From contig NZ_JAIVAF010000003.1 of NCBI RefSeq assembly GCF_020171805.1, positions 744,001 to 808,000 of the forward strand: DNA of 64,000 nt, given 5' to 3'. This DNA comes from Guptibacillus algicola (GTDB taxonomy: Bacteria; Bacillota; Bacilli; Bacillales; Guptibacillaceae). Of the stretch, positions 7,472 to 15,128 are shown piece by piece (the stretch's first letter is position 1; each line of letters begins with the position of its first letter). A program made the translations under genes and the position numbers. The notes under the pieces were generated by a model. That model had not been told where the DNA came from. It did not search any database and saw nothing but the letters and a program-made list of their open reading frames with translations.

Positions 7472-7496
7472 AGGAGGGGTGTTTACCCCTCCTTTG
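7470..7496. terminator. Bidirectional terminator, yktA / yktB
   Basis: Stem AAAGGAGGGGT / ACCCCTCCTTT, loop GTTT. The final yktB codons lie in the loop and right arm. T runs are short (TTT) on both sides. Confidence 0.75.
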
Positions 7497-8124
7497 TTAT
7501 TTCCTCTTTCATCGACATGTGGTAGATCGGTACAAGTGTTTCAAATGTGTTTTTGACCTCTTGAATGAAGGCTTCTCCATCTGCTAATAACGGGTCATCA
7601 CTTTTGAAGTGTCTGCCTATTAGAAACTCGCCTTTTTTCACGTCTCTGAAACGAGTTAATGCATCTTCAAGATTCACGTCGTGGATAGATTTGCTTGCAG
7701 ATTTTTTTGTGTGATCAGTTGAGACCATATAAGAAGCAGGAATGGTTTCTTTTAATTGACCAATATTCGATAGCATCATAGATGCCATGTCTTTTTTGCC
7801 AGGAAGTTCATAAATATAAGCTAACCAAACAAATACATGATCATCGAAAAGTCCAATTTGAAAATGGGGATGTTTTTTGTACCCACGGTTGTTGTGTGAG
7901 AAGGCCATCCATGTATCAGCTGGTGGATTTTTCGTTCTCCTCAAATGTCTCGCGATATGAAGATACATCTCATTACCTACAAGAACTTCAAGGTCACTCT
8001 TTATTTCATTGCTTATTTCTTCGAACTTAGGCTGGATGCGTGTTTGAATTGCTTCCATCCGTGGTTCGAGACCGTCGATATCAAACGTCTCAAAATCCTT
8101 TGTTGAAAACCCTTTGAATGACAT
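7483..8124 (-). CDS. yktB: YktB, UPF0637 family protein
   Basis: 213 residues. Conserved blocks FSTKDFETFDIDGLEPRM, RRTKNPPADTWMAF, RGYKKHPHFQIGLF and HVFVWLA match UPF0637, a Bacillales protein family with a solved structure but unknown function. The ATG at 8124 is chosen because TTGGAGGAAATT lies directly before it; an in-frame TTG four codons upstream is itself part of that ribosome site. Gene order yktA-yktB-suhB equals B. subtilis, although here yktB is reversed. The 264 bp upstream hold nothing I can identify. Confidence 0.88.
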   Translation of the reverse strand: MSFKGFSTKDFETFDIDGLEPRMEAIQTRIQPKFEEISNEIKSDLEVLVGNEMYLHIARHLRRTKNPPADTWMAFSHNNRGYKKHPHFQIGLFDDHVFVWLAYIYELPGKKDMASMMLSNIGQLKETIPASYMVSTDHTKKSASKSIHDVNLEDALTRFRDVKKGEFLIGRHFKSDDPLLADGEAFIQEVKNTFETLVPIYHMSMKEEITKEG

Positions 8125-8388
8125 AATTTCCTCCAATTAGCCAAGATTTTATGAAAATAGTGTACCATAAAACGACAAAATGTATGAAAGATGACGAACT
8201 ATGCGCACTTAAATGTTTGAAAGTTAGGTGAAAGAGGAAAAATACTACTAAATAAAGAGGTTGCATACTTCGCCTTCGAGGCATAAGATAAAGTAAGCAA
8301 AAGCAGAAAAGTCAGAATATTCAGTCTTGTACCTTGACAGTCACAGGCTACTGCTTTGACGAAAACTTTGAGAGGGGTGTAGGTTACC

Positions 8389-8577
8389 ATGAAACAGGTG
8401 ATTCAATCTTTGCAGAGAAATGAAGCAGAGAAGCGTATTCCGGTTTTGAAGATGGAAATTGATTATGAGTTGGCAACACTACACGATGCGATGATTGCAA
8501 GCGACAAGGATGGAATGGTTAAGTGCAAAGATAAGCTAGAAAAACTAAGACAGGAAATGATTCGTCTCGAAGCTTGA
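8389..8577 (+). CDS. Small helical protein in the ykzI position
   Basis: 62 residues, strongly charged and predicted fully alpha-helical (KRIPVLKMEIDYELATLHDAM, then CKDKLEKLRQEMIRLEA), probably a short coiled-coil or helical hairpin. No membrane segment. ATG behind GAGAGGGGTG. It sits just before suhB, where B. subtilis has the small gene ykzI; I infer the correspondence from position and size only. A terminator follows six bases after the stop, so it is a single-gene unit. Function unknown. Confidence 0.7.
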   Translation: MKQVIQSLQRNEAEKRIPVLKMEIDYELATLHDAMIASDKDGMVKCKDKLEKLRQEMIRLEA

Positions 8578-8582
8578 ATGTG

Positions 8583-8609
8583 CGAACCTTGCAAAAAGGT
8601 TCGTTTTTT
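8583..8609 (+). terminator. Terminator after the small helical gene
   Basis: Stem CGAACCTT / AAGGTTCG, loop GCAAA, six T. Confidence 0.9.
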
Positions 8610-8662
8610 CTTTTTTTCCTGTCATAATAAGAGGATAGACAAAGCTAAAAGGAGTTCGAATC

Positions 8663-9502
8663 ATGACAAAGCAAACGAATATGGAAAACATTTATCAAGA
8701 TGCAAAGCGATGGATTCGTGAGGCTGGTCAAGACATTATTGCCTCGTTCAAAACTTCCTTCAGCATCCATACGAAAAGCAATCCAAACGATCTTGTGACG
8801 GATATTGATAAACAAACTGAGCAATTTTTTATAGAAAAAATTAATACCCATTATCCAGACCATCGAATCATGGGGGAAGAAGGTTTTGGTGATCAAGTCG
8901 AAGATACTAAGGGAATTATATGGTTCCTAGATCCGATCGACGGTACAATGAATTTTGTTCACCAGCAAACAAACTTTGCCATCTCGATCGGAATATACGA
9001 GGAAGGGATCGGTAAAGTAGCTCTTATATATGATGTTACGAAGGACGAGCTCTATCACTGTAAGAAAGGTGAAGGCCTGTTCATTAATGAAGAGAAGCAA
9101 GAAGCTTTACAGCCAGTAGAACTATCCGAGACGTTACTTGCGATAAATGCAACGTGGGTGACAGAGAATCATCGCATCGATCCACGAACATTTTCACCGC
9201 TCTTAAAGAAAATCAGAGGGACAAGGTCTTATGGTAGTGCGGCGATCGAAATGGCATATGTAGCAGCAGGAAGGTTAGATGGTTATGTATCATTAAGGCT
9301 CGCTCCTTGGGACTTTGCAGCAGGCAAAATTCTGATCGAGGAAGTTGGCGGTGTTTGCACAACTGTTGATAATAAACCGATCGATATTCTTAAAAAGAAT
9401 ACAATTTTCGTCGGAAACGAATCTTTTCACAACCATGTCCAACATCATTATATACAGCCTGCGATCGACCAAAATTTCTATCTTAAGAAGCCATCTTCGT
9501 AA
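8663..9502 (+). CDS. suhB: Inositol-monophosphatase family protein (SuhB/YktC)
   Basis: 279 residues of the Mg2+-dependent, lithium-sensitive phosphatase superfamily, which hydrolyses small phosphate monoesters such as inositol phosphate or NADP. All metal motifs are present: VTDIDKQTE, GEEG (71-74), WFLDPIDGTMNF with DPIDGT at 90-95, and WDFAAG (216-221). B. subtilis YktC in this position has inositol-phosphatase-like activity; the physiological substrate here is unknown. ATG behind AAAGGAGTTCG. Its stop overlaps the start of the GNAT gene (TAATG), indicating coupled translation. Confidence 0.88.
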   Translation: MTKQTNMENIYQDAKRWIREAGQDIIASFKTSFSIHTKSNPNDLVTDIDKQTEQFFIEKINTHYPDHRIMGEEGFGDQVEDTKGIIWFLDPIDGTMNFVHQQTNFAISIGIYEEGIGKVALIYDVTKDELYHCKKGEGLFINEEKQEALQPVELSETLLAINATWVTENHRIDPRTFSPLLKKIRGTRSYGSAAIEMAYVAAGRLDGYVSLRLAPWDFAAGKILIEEVGGVCTTVDNKPIDILKKNTIFVGNESFHNHVQHHYIQPAIDQNFYLKKPSS

Positions 9503-9954
9503 TGGTAGTAGATGAACCATTTGGACATGAACAAGTTGAGTTGCTGTTTCAATGGACGAGAAGTGATGAAACATGGTACTTAAACGAGTTAGGCAGGCAA
9601 CCGACAAAATCTGAATTGATTTCTTATATTCAAACGTATAATGGTTTCGGATGTAAGTGGACGAAATGGATGCAAGAGGGTGAACCAGTTGCGGTGAGCT
9701 GTGTACATCCACATGCTCCATCTAATAAGAAACCATGGATCGGTACGATTGTGGTTAACCCGAAAATGAGAAGAGAAGGAATCGGAAAGGCAGTTATCGC
9801 TAAACACAGACAAGTGATGAATAACGTAGTCTTTGCTGGTCTTCCATATGAATGCATCGCTTGGAGTATCTTTCTAGGAAAGTGCGGGTTTGAACAATAC
9901 GGAATAGAAGAAGATGAAGGAAAAGAATATTTGATCATGGTATGTCCTGAGTAA
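9502..9954 (+). CDS. GNAT-family N-acetyltransferase
   Basis: 150 residues. The acetyl-CoA-binding motif A is clear: IVVNPKMRREGIGKAVIAKH, the R-x-x-G-x-G/A signature, preceded by the beta strand PWIGTIVV. The N-terminus (LLFQWTRSDETWYLNE) is unlike the ribosomal or spermidine subfamilies I know, so the substrate is open. It is coupled to suhB by a one-base stop/start overlap, so both are probably co-expressed. No terminator is obvious behind it. Confidence 0.75.
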   Translation: MVVDEPFGHEQVELLFQWTRSDETWYLNELGRQPTKSELISYIQTYNGFGCKWTKWMQEGEPVAVSCVHPHAPSNKKPWIGTIVVNPKMRREGIGKAVIAKHRQVMNNVVFAGLPYECIAWSIFLGKCGFEQYGIEEDEGKEYLIMVCPE

Positions 9955-10071
9955 CTATCGAAAGAAGTAACATTAAAGAAGTCTCTGTCCATTGACATTT
10001 AATATACTAGAGTATCAGTTGTATTTGATTTTCTTTTTATGAATTTATGTATAGATTTTTCACCTAACATC

Positions 10072-10235
10072 ATAGATTGGAGCGAAAGGATGCTCTACTC
10101 CTACTGGACGTTCGGGACAGGTGAAATCCCACAGAAGCGTTTTTCAGCGACGAGAAGGCTCACAGCCCACAGAAAGCGAGCATCCTGGAGTGGAAATCAA
10201 CACCACATCTAGAAATGGAGACTCTCTCAACAATC
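10072..10235 (-). repeat. Dispersed palindromic intergenic element, copy C (inverted)
   Basis: Reverse-strand copy of the elements at 616 and 39694. Read on the minus strand it contains TGTTGAGAG, CTCCAGGATGCTCGCTTTC, a GTGAGCCTTCTCGTCGC segment, TTTCACCTGTCCCG and GAGCATCCTTTCGCTCCAATC. It starts directly behind the ylaF terminator and in the same orientation as ylaF. It fills most of the gap between the GNAT gene and ylaF; the remaining 9955-10071 shows no gene. Confidence 0.8.
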
Positions 10236-10268
10236 TAAAAAAGAGTTGTCCCAAAGACAACTCTTTTT
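10236..10268 (-). terminator. Terminator of ylaF
   Basis: Stem AAAGAGTTGTC / GACAACTCTTT, 5-nt loop; six T on the minus strand. Confidence 0.9.
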
Positions 10269-10269
10269 A

Positions 10270-10443
10270 CTACTGCTCTGCTTTTCGTTTGATTCGAAAG
10301 CCCATACCCATGAAGAATCCCACACTAACAAAAGAAAGCAATGTACCGATCCAGCTTTGTTCAGCTATCGAAACGCCAATTGCGCACATGCTAGTGACTG
10401 CCAATATGGCCATTAAAAGTAAAAGGAAATTATGCTTATTCAT
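10270..10443 (-). CDS. ylaF: YlaF, small membrane protein (DUF5325-like)
   Basis: 57 residues beginning MNKHNFLLLLMAILAV and ending MGMGFRIKRKAEQ. Two membrane segments (about 5-25 and 31-48) and a basic tail. The ATG at 10443 follows AAGGGGG at good spacing, and the stop lies two bases before a strong terminator. Size, topology and position directly upstream of and divergent to typA fit B. subtilis YlaF, assigned to DUF5325 as I recall. Function unknown. The gene is easy to miss because it is under 60 codons. Confidence 0.75.
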   Translation of the reverse strand: MNKHNFLLLLMAILAVTSMCAIGVSIAEQSWIGTLLSFVSVGFFMGMGFRIKRKAEQ

Positions 10444-10525
10444 TCGAAAGCCCCCTTAATACCTATAGTGTACATTAAAGAATCCAATCCTGAAAGGATA
10501 TAAATTTCTCCTATTGCGATAACTG

Positions 10526-10534
10526 TGTTATAAT
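10526..10534 (+). promoter_or_regulatory. Extended -10 promoter of typA
   Basis: TGTTATAAT is a perfect extended -10 (TGnTATAAT). The -35 region (TTCTCC, 17-bp spacing) is poor. Expected start near 10541, giving a 50-nt leader. Confidence 0.6.
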
Positions 10535-10591
10535 GGACTAGTTATTGAGATTATCGTCTTGGATAGGACGAGAATACGAGGAGAGAGTTTA

Positions 10592-12424
10592 ATGCAAATT
10601 AGAGAAGATATTCGTAACATAGCGATTATCGCTCACGTTGACCACGGTAAAACGACACTAGTTGATCAGATGTTACACCAATCAGGTACATTCCGTGACA
10701 ACGAGCAAGTTAATGAGCGTGCGATGGACTCGAATGACCTTGAAAGAGAACGCGGGATTACAATCCTTGCTAAAAATACTGCAATTAATTATGAAGACAA
10801 GCGAATCAACATTATGGATACTCCTGGACACGCAGACTTCGGTGGTGAAGTAGAACGTATCATGAAGATGGTAGACGGTGTTCTACTTGTTGTAGATGCG
10901 TATGAAGGTTGTATGCCTCAAACACGCTTTGTTCTTAAAAAAGCGCTAGAGCAGAAGCTTACACCAATCGTAGTATTGAACAAAATTGACCGCCCTGCTG
11001 CAAGACCAGCAGAAGTAGTTGACGAAGTTATCGATTTATTTATCGATCTAGGCGCTGATGAAGATCAGTTGGACTTCCCAGTTGTTTATGCTTCAGCAAT
11101 CAACGGTACAGCAAGCGCTGACCCTGAGAAGCAAGACGACAACATGAAGGTATTGATGGATACAATCATCGATAATATCCCAGCACCGATCGACAATAGT
11201 GATGAGCCACTTCAATTTCAGATCACACTTCTTGATTACAACGACTACCTAGGCCGTATTGGTATCGGTCGTATCTTCAGAGGAACGATGAAGGTTGGAC
11301 AGCAGGTAGCTCTTATGAAGGTCGATGGATCTGTGAAGCAATTTAGAGTAACCAAACTCTTCGGCTTTATTGGGTTGAAACGTGTTGAAATTCAAGAAGC
11401 AAAAGCGGGAGATCTTGTAGCGGTATCAGGTATGGAAGAGATCAACGTAGGTGAAACAGTTTGTCCTTACGATCACCAAGATCAGCTTCCAATCCTCCGT
11501 ATCGATGAGCCTACACTTCAAATGACTTTCCTTGTGAACAACAGTCCATTTGCAGGTAAAGAAGGTAAATATATTACAAGCCGTAAGATCGAAGAACGTC
11601 TAAGAGCTCAGCTTGAAACAGACGTAAGTCTTCGCGTTGAAAACACAAATTCTCCAGACGAATGGATCGTTTCAGGACGTGGTGAACTTCACCTATCAAT
11701 CCTAATCGAGAACATGCGTCGTGAAGGATTCGAGCTTCAGGTATCTAAGCCAGAAGTTATCGTACGTGAAGTAGATGGCGTTGCAAGCGAGCCAGTTGAA
11801 CGTGTTCAAATCGACGTTCCTGATGACTACACTGGTTCTGTAATGGAATCACTTGGTGAGCGTAAAGGTGAAATGGTTAACATGGTTAACAACGGTTCGG
11901 GCCAAGTTCGTCTAGAGTTCATGGTACCTGCACGTGGTTTGATCGGTTATACGACAGAATTCCTTACGCAAACTCGCGGTTACGGAATCTTAAACCATAC
12001 GTTCGAAACGTATATGCCATTGATCAGCGGTCGCGTTGGCGGACGTCGTCAAGGTGTACTTGTATCGATGGAAAAAGGAAAAGCTTCTGAATACGGAATC
12101 ATGGGTGTAGAAGATCGTGGTACGATTTTCGTTGAACCTGGTACTGAAGTTTATGAAGGTATGATTGTTGGTGAACACACTCGCGAAAATGACATCACAG
12201 TTAACATCGTAAAAGTGAAACAGATGACTAACATGCGTTCAGCAAACAAAGACCAAACAGTTTCTATGAAGAAACCACGCGTTCTTACTCTTGAAGAAGC
12301 TCTTGAGTACTTGAATGATGATGAGTATTGCGAAATCACACCAGATTCTATCCGTCTTCGTAAGAAGATCCTTGATAAGAACGAACGTGAAAAGCAAGCG
12401 AAAAAGAACAAGCTAGCCCAGTAA
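10592..12424 (+). CDS. typA: Ribosome-associated translational GTPase TypA/BipA
   Basis: 610 residues of an EF-G-like GTPase that binds the 70S ribosome and supports 50S assembly and growth under stress or cold. G1 AHVDHGKTT lies at about 14-22, then the switch RERGITI, G3 DTPGHADF and G4 NKID, followed by domains II, III, V-like and the BipA-specific C-terminal domain. ATG at 10592 is preferred over an in-frame upstream TTG because GAGGAGAGAG lies right before it and the family starts at this point. Codon use is clearly that of a highly expressed gene. Terminator 12 bp downstream. Confidence 0.95.
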   Translation: MQIREDIRNIAIIAHVDHGKTTLVDQMLHQSGTFRDNEQVNERAMDSNDLERERGITILAKNTAINYEDKRINIMDTPGHADFGGEVERIMKMVDGVLLVVDAYEGCMPQTRFVLKKALEQKLTPIVVLNKIDRPAARPAEVVDEVIDLFIDLGADEDQLDFPVVYASAINGTASADPEKQDDNMKVLMDTIIDNIPAPIDNSDEPLQFQITLLDYNDYLGRIGIGRIFRGTMKVGQQVALMKVDGSVKQFRVTKLFGFIGLKRVEIQEAKAGDLVAVSGMEEINVGETVCPYDHQDQLPILRIDEPTLQMTFLVNNSPFAGKEGKYITSRKIEERLRAQLETDVSLRVENTNSPDEWIVSGRGELHLSILIENMRREGFELQVSKPEVIVREVDGVASEPVERVQIDVPDDYTGSVMESLGERKGEMVNMVNNGSGQVRLEFMVPARGLIGYTTEFLTQTRGYGILNHTFETYMPLISGRVGGRRQGVLVSMEKGKASEYGIMGVEDRGTIFVEPGTEVYEGMIVGEHTRENDITVNIVKVKQMTNMRSANKDQTVSMKKPRVLTLEEALEYLNDDEYCEITPDSIRLRKKILDKNEREKQAKKNKLAQ

Positions 12425-12435
12425 GGGTGTCTATG

Positions 12436-12472
12436 GCGATTCAAAAGGGGCATCCTTTTGAATCGCTTTTTT
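12436..12472 (+). terminator. Terminator after typA
   Basis: 13-bp stem GCGATTCAAAAGG / CCTTTTGAATCGC, 5-nt loop, six T. Confidence 0.93.
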
Positions 12473-12497
12473 ATGTAGATTTTGTGGAGGTGTCAAT

Positions 12498-12824
12498 GTG
12501 AACAATGAAGTCGTTCCATCAGGTGATTTATCATTTTTTGCAAGGCTAGTTGGAATTGAAGAGAATACAACACTAGGCTTTTACTTACTCTATGCCATAA
12601 TTGTGATTTTATCGATCGTCGTTTATAGACTAGGGTTTGCAAAAAAGTTACCGATCCTTAAAAATGCTGTGATTTACATAATGTTGATCATCGGCTGTTT
12701 TCCTCTTACCTTTTTCGGAATTGGGCTACCTGTAGCGGAAGGATTAGTAGCTGCTGCTGTCGTATTAATTATATATAAGGTTCGCCTGAAGCAATCTAAG
12801 AAGAATGAGAACGAGGCGGGCTAA
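12498..12824 (+). CDS. ylaH: YlaH-like membrane protein
   Basis: 108 residues. After a polar N-terminus (about 25 residues) come three hydrophobic segments (about 28-44, 54-74 and 77-93) and a basic tail. The opening with LSFFARLVG and the central LPILKNAVIYIML are typical of the YlaH-like family, known only from Bacillaceae and without assigned function. GTG start at 12498 behind TGGAGGTG. Order typA-ylaH as in B. subtilis. Confidence 0.8.
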   Translation: MNNEVVPSGDLSFFARLVGIEENTTLGFYLLYAIIVILSIVVYRLGFAKKLPILKNAVIYIMLIIGCFPLTFFGIGLPVAEGLVAAAVVLIIYKVRLKQSKKNENEAG

Positions 12825-12848
12825 CGTCAAAACACGCGGGGGGAAGCA

Positions 12849-13121
12849 GTGAACCTTCAGGATGCGATGTATAATTGGCTAAGCATAAAAAAAGTTGCAG
12901 ACGAGAGAGAGAGCGACGATGCTGCCCAGGATACGAGAGCTTTTTTTGAGGAAATTTTAATCGAAGATCATGGGATATCTAACATGGATATTGAGGTGAA
13001 AGATCCTTATTATATCGTTCATTATGTGAAGAATAATGATCCGAGTAATATGAAGTTCCCGATCGAACTGATCGATGCGCTGTTAACATCCATTCAAAAT
13101 GAACCGAAATACAATCAATAA
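12849..13121 (+). CDS. Small acidic protein of unknown function
   Basis: 90 residues, soluble and acidic (MNLQDAMYNWLSIKKVADERESDD at the start is split by many charged residues). The C-terminal half, with YYIVHYVKNNDPSNMKFP followed by a helix, looks like a small alpha/beta domain. GTG start behind GGGGGGAAG. It is 24 bp behind ylaH, so probably in the same transcript, and a terminator follows. I have no family name for it. Confidence 0.6.
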   Translation: MNLQDAMYNWLSIKKVADERESDDAAQDTRAFFEEILIEDHGISNMDIEVKDPYYIVHYVKNNDPSNMKFPIELIDALLTSIQNEPKYNQ

Positions 13122-13127
13122 CATAAC

Positions 13128-13154
13128 AAAAGACGTGCTCTTAGCACGTCTTTC
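13128..13154. terminator. Bidirectional terminator
   Basis: Stem AAAGACGTGCT / AGCACGTCTTT with a 3-nt loop, between two convergent genes. Confidence 0.85.
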
Positions 13155-13161
13155 TTAAAAA

Positions 13162-13602
13162 TTACTTTTCATTATACGTATAAACAGCGAATAACACAGC
13201 AGCATAGACGGCATGTCCAAGCGTCCAATAGCCTATAGCCACGATATCTGTCAAAGGTGGAGTAGGTTTCTCTGCTAAATATGTCAGAGGAAAGTATAGG
13301 AAAACGGTAGGGAGCGTTAGTAGATAAGAGAAGACTACTTGAGCTACCTTTCGTTTATGAAAGTACCTATAACTCCCGATGCTGTACACGACTCCAATGG
13401 CTAGTGAGATGATAAGATGAAAGATAAATTCAATCGTTTCAGGCCATTCAATGTTCCCGATAATAGGGATGAAATCAATATTTAGTAACAATGTGTATAC
13501 GAGGATACCGGTAGAAGCTTCGATTCCTTTTAAAAGAAATCCAAGGATGATGCCGGAAATCGTTCCAGCAATTAGGCCTTCTTTAATTTTACCACTCATC
13601 AT
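13162..13602 (-). CDS. Four-helix membrane protein of unknown function
   Basis: About 146 residues with four predicted membrane segments (IAGTISGIILGFLL; an EFIFHLIISLAIGVVYSIG block; VVFSYLLTLPTVFLYF; YAAVLFAVYTY). The frame is open far upstream, but those codons lie inside ylaI. The start is therefore one of two adjacent ATGs at 13602/13599 that overlap the ylaI stop, implying translational coupling. The ribosome site (AAGAAGAGA) is weak, as expected for a coupled gene. I do not recognise the family. Confidence 0.65.
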   Translation of the reverse strand: MMSGKIKEGLIAGTISGIILGFLLKGIEASTGILVYTLLLNIDFIPIIGNIEWPETIEFIFHLIISLAIGVVYSIGSYRYFHKRKVAQVVFSYLLTLPTVFLYFPLTYLAEKPTPPLTDIVAIGYWTLGHAVYAAVLFAVYTYNEK

Positions 13603-13789
13603 CGGTCTCTTCTTGATGATAGAGCTTGAAATCGCCGCTTTCTTTTCTCTCGTTTGTGCGAGCTTCAATCCGTTCATGACACGGGTCGCACATATACGTG
13701 TGAATTGGTCTGTTGCGAAGTTTCTTAGCAAGTGGGCTACCACTATCAATATTTTCGATTTTGTCACATAAAACACATTTTACACGCAC
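13589..13789 (-). CDS. ylaI: YlaI, small zinc-ribbon-like protein (DUF2197)
   Basis: 66 residues with two CxxC pairs, CVLC near the start and CDPC near the middle, flanking the conserved block PLAKKLRNRPIHTYMC. This is the pattern of the DUF2197 YlaI family and predicts one bound zinc. GTG at 13789 is chosen over a GTG three codons upstream because GAGAGGTG lies right before it and the family starts at RVKC. It overlaps the following membrane gene. Function unknown. Confidence 0.82.
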   Translation of the reverse strand: MRVKCVLCDKIENIDSGSPLAKKLRNRPIHTYMCDPCHERIEARTNERKESGDFKLYHQEETDDEW

Positions 13790-13889
13790 GTTAAACACCT
13801 CTCATTTCATGTAGCTAGTATAGCATGAATGAGGCTAGGTTTTGCAGTCCATTGCCTATAGAACTTTTTTAATAACTGGAGGGATAAGG

Positions 13890-14357
13890 ATGCCAAACAA
13901 GGTAGAGAATACCCTTTCGAATGAACTACTCTCGATTTTGAAAAAGGAGCAGTATGTTCTTCTTTCGACGATTGATCATGAGACAAAAGGACCAAACGTA
14001 AGTGCAATATCTTGGCTTTATGCGGTTGATAATCGCACGATCGTCTTTGCGGTAGATCTTAAATCAAGAATCGTAAAGAATATTCAAGATAATAATCAGG
14101 TTTCTATCACTTTGATAGGAAATGAAAGTACGTATTCAATCTCAGGAGCTACAGTGATCGATCAAGAATCGATGAAATCAGTACCTCTAAAACTTGCGAA
14201 AGTGACATTGGCGATTAAAGAAGTACGAGACGTCATGTTCTATGGTGCAAAGGTGTCTGTAGAACCTGCATATGAGAAAACATATGATCCAGAAGCAGCT
14301 GCGAAGTTAGATCGCTCTGTTATGGCTGAATTAAAGAAAACAGGAGTAACAAGATAA
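13890..14357 (+). CDS. Pyridoxamine-5'-phosphate-oxidase-fold protein
   Basis: 155 residues of the split-barrel flavin/FMN-binding fold: VLLSTIDHETKGPNVSAISWLYAVD and TIVFAVDLKSRIVKNIQDNNQVSITLIG are the first two barrel repeats. Members bind FMN, F420 or heme and often act as general redox or detoxification enzymes; true PdxH activity is unlikely at this size. The ATG at 13890 has GGAGGGATAAGG before it. Divergent from ylaI and convergent with ylaJ. Confidence 0.75.
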   Translation: MPNKVENTLSNELLSILKKEQYVLLSTIDHETKGPNVSAISWLYAVDNRTIVFAVDLKSRIVKNIQDNNQVSITLIGNESTYSISGATVIDQESMKSVPLKLAKVTLAIKEVRDVMFYGAKVSVEPAYEKTYDPEAAAKLDRSVMAELKKTGVTR

Positions 14358-14378
14358 AACCGGCATGAGCCGGTTTTA
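14356..14378. terminator. Terminator shared with ylaJ
   Basis: Stem AAAACCGGC / GCCGGTTTT, loop ATGA, overlapping both convergent stop codons. Confidence 0.82.
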
Positions 14379-14957
14379 CTTGTCTAAATCCTGTTTTTCT
14401 TGTTGTTCTTTCAGTTGTTGTTTCTCATTAGAAGGAAGCTGTTTGTCATTTGTCCTTGTCGGTTCTCGTTCAGATTTATTGATATCACCTGGGACCTCAG
14501 GCACGAGTCGACCAACGATGTCAGCCAGTTCTTCCATAATTCCACCTACAGGATGACCTCTTTTAATTTCTGTCGCCATTCGTTTCAAGCGATAAGTCGT
14601 ATCTGCATCAGCTGTAACAAGTGCATTCGCACCATATGGATCCTTTTGAAGGGCTTCAGCTACTGTGTACTTGATCGAGCTAACCCGTGATCGATCTAGC
14701 TTTTCATTTACATCGATGCCAATGACTGCGTACTTCCCAGTAACAACTGCGGTGGCATCATCCACATCTGGCACTTGCTTCGCCACTGTCACAAGGTGTT
14801 TGGCGATTTCAGAAGCAGAACGTTCCTCGTTTTCAGGTGTTCTAACGGACTGTTTCACATATTCAACTTTTTCCTGCTTTTCAGCAACTGGCTCATCATT
14901 TGTCTGACAAGCTGCTAGCAGGACGAACCCTATCAACAACCATTTACTTCTTCTCAT
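14376..14957 (-). CDS. ylaJ: YhcN/YlaJ family sporulation lipoprotein
   Basis: 193 residues. Lipobox VLLAAC at about 13-18 predicts lipid anchoring. The YhcN/YlaJ domain follows, with DVDDATAVVTGKYAVIGIDV and ALQKDPYGANALVTAD. The C-terminal 35 residues are Gln/Glu/Lys-rich and probably disordered. Family members are made in the forespore and found in the inner spore membrane, affecting germination or outgrowth. ATG at 14957 follows GGAGGAATTGAT; an upstream in-frame ATG lacks a site. Position as in B. subtilis. Confidence 0.85.
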   Translation of the reverse strand: MRRSKWLLIGFVLLAACQTNDEPVAEKQEKVEYVKQSVRTPENEERSASEIAKHLVTVAKQVPDVDDATAVVTGKYAVIGIDVNEKLDRSRVSSIKYTVAEALQKDPYGANALVTADADTTYRLKRMATEIKRGHPVGGIMEELADIVGRLVPEVPGDINKSEREPTRTNDKQLPSNEKQQLKEQQEKQDLDK

Positions 14958-15128
14958 ATCAATTCCTCCGAGGTATGTGATCGATTCTTTCATTCACTTC
15001 TTTTGTTATTTATTTTCTGAATAACCGTCTAACTTTATACAAAAGTTCATAGATTATACAAACGTAGATAGTCCCAACTGTCATTTGCTACCAGTCACAC
15101 CAACTATAATCACTCGGGAGGCGAAACG

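Noticed and set aside
8125-8388. Gene or structured RNA between yktB and the small helical gene
   Set aside because: No frame with a ribosome site and no stable hairpin; a TTGACA at 8334 lacks a matching -10.
10121-10459. 112-codon plus-strand frame
   Set aside because: It spans repeat C, a terminator and the opposite strand of ylaF; composition is not protein-like and there is no ribosome site.
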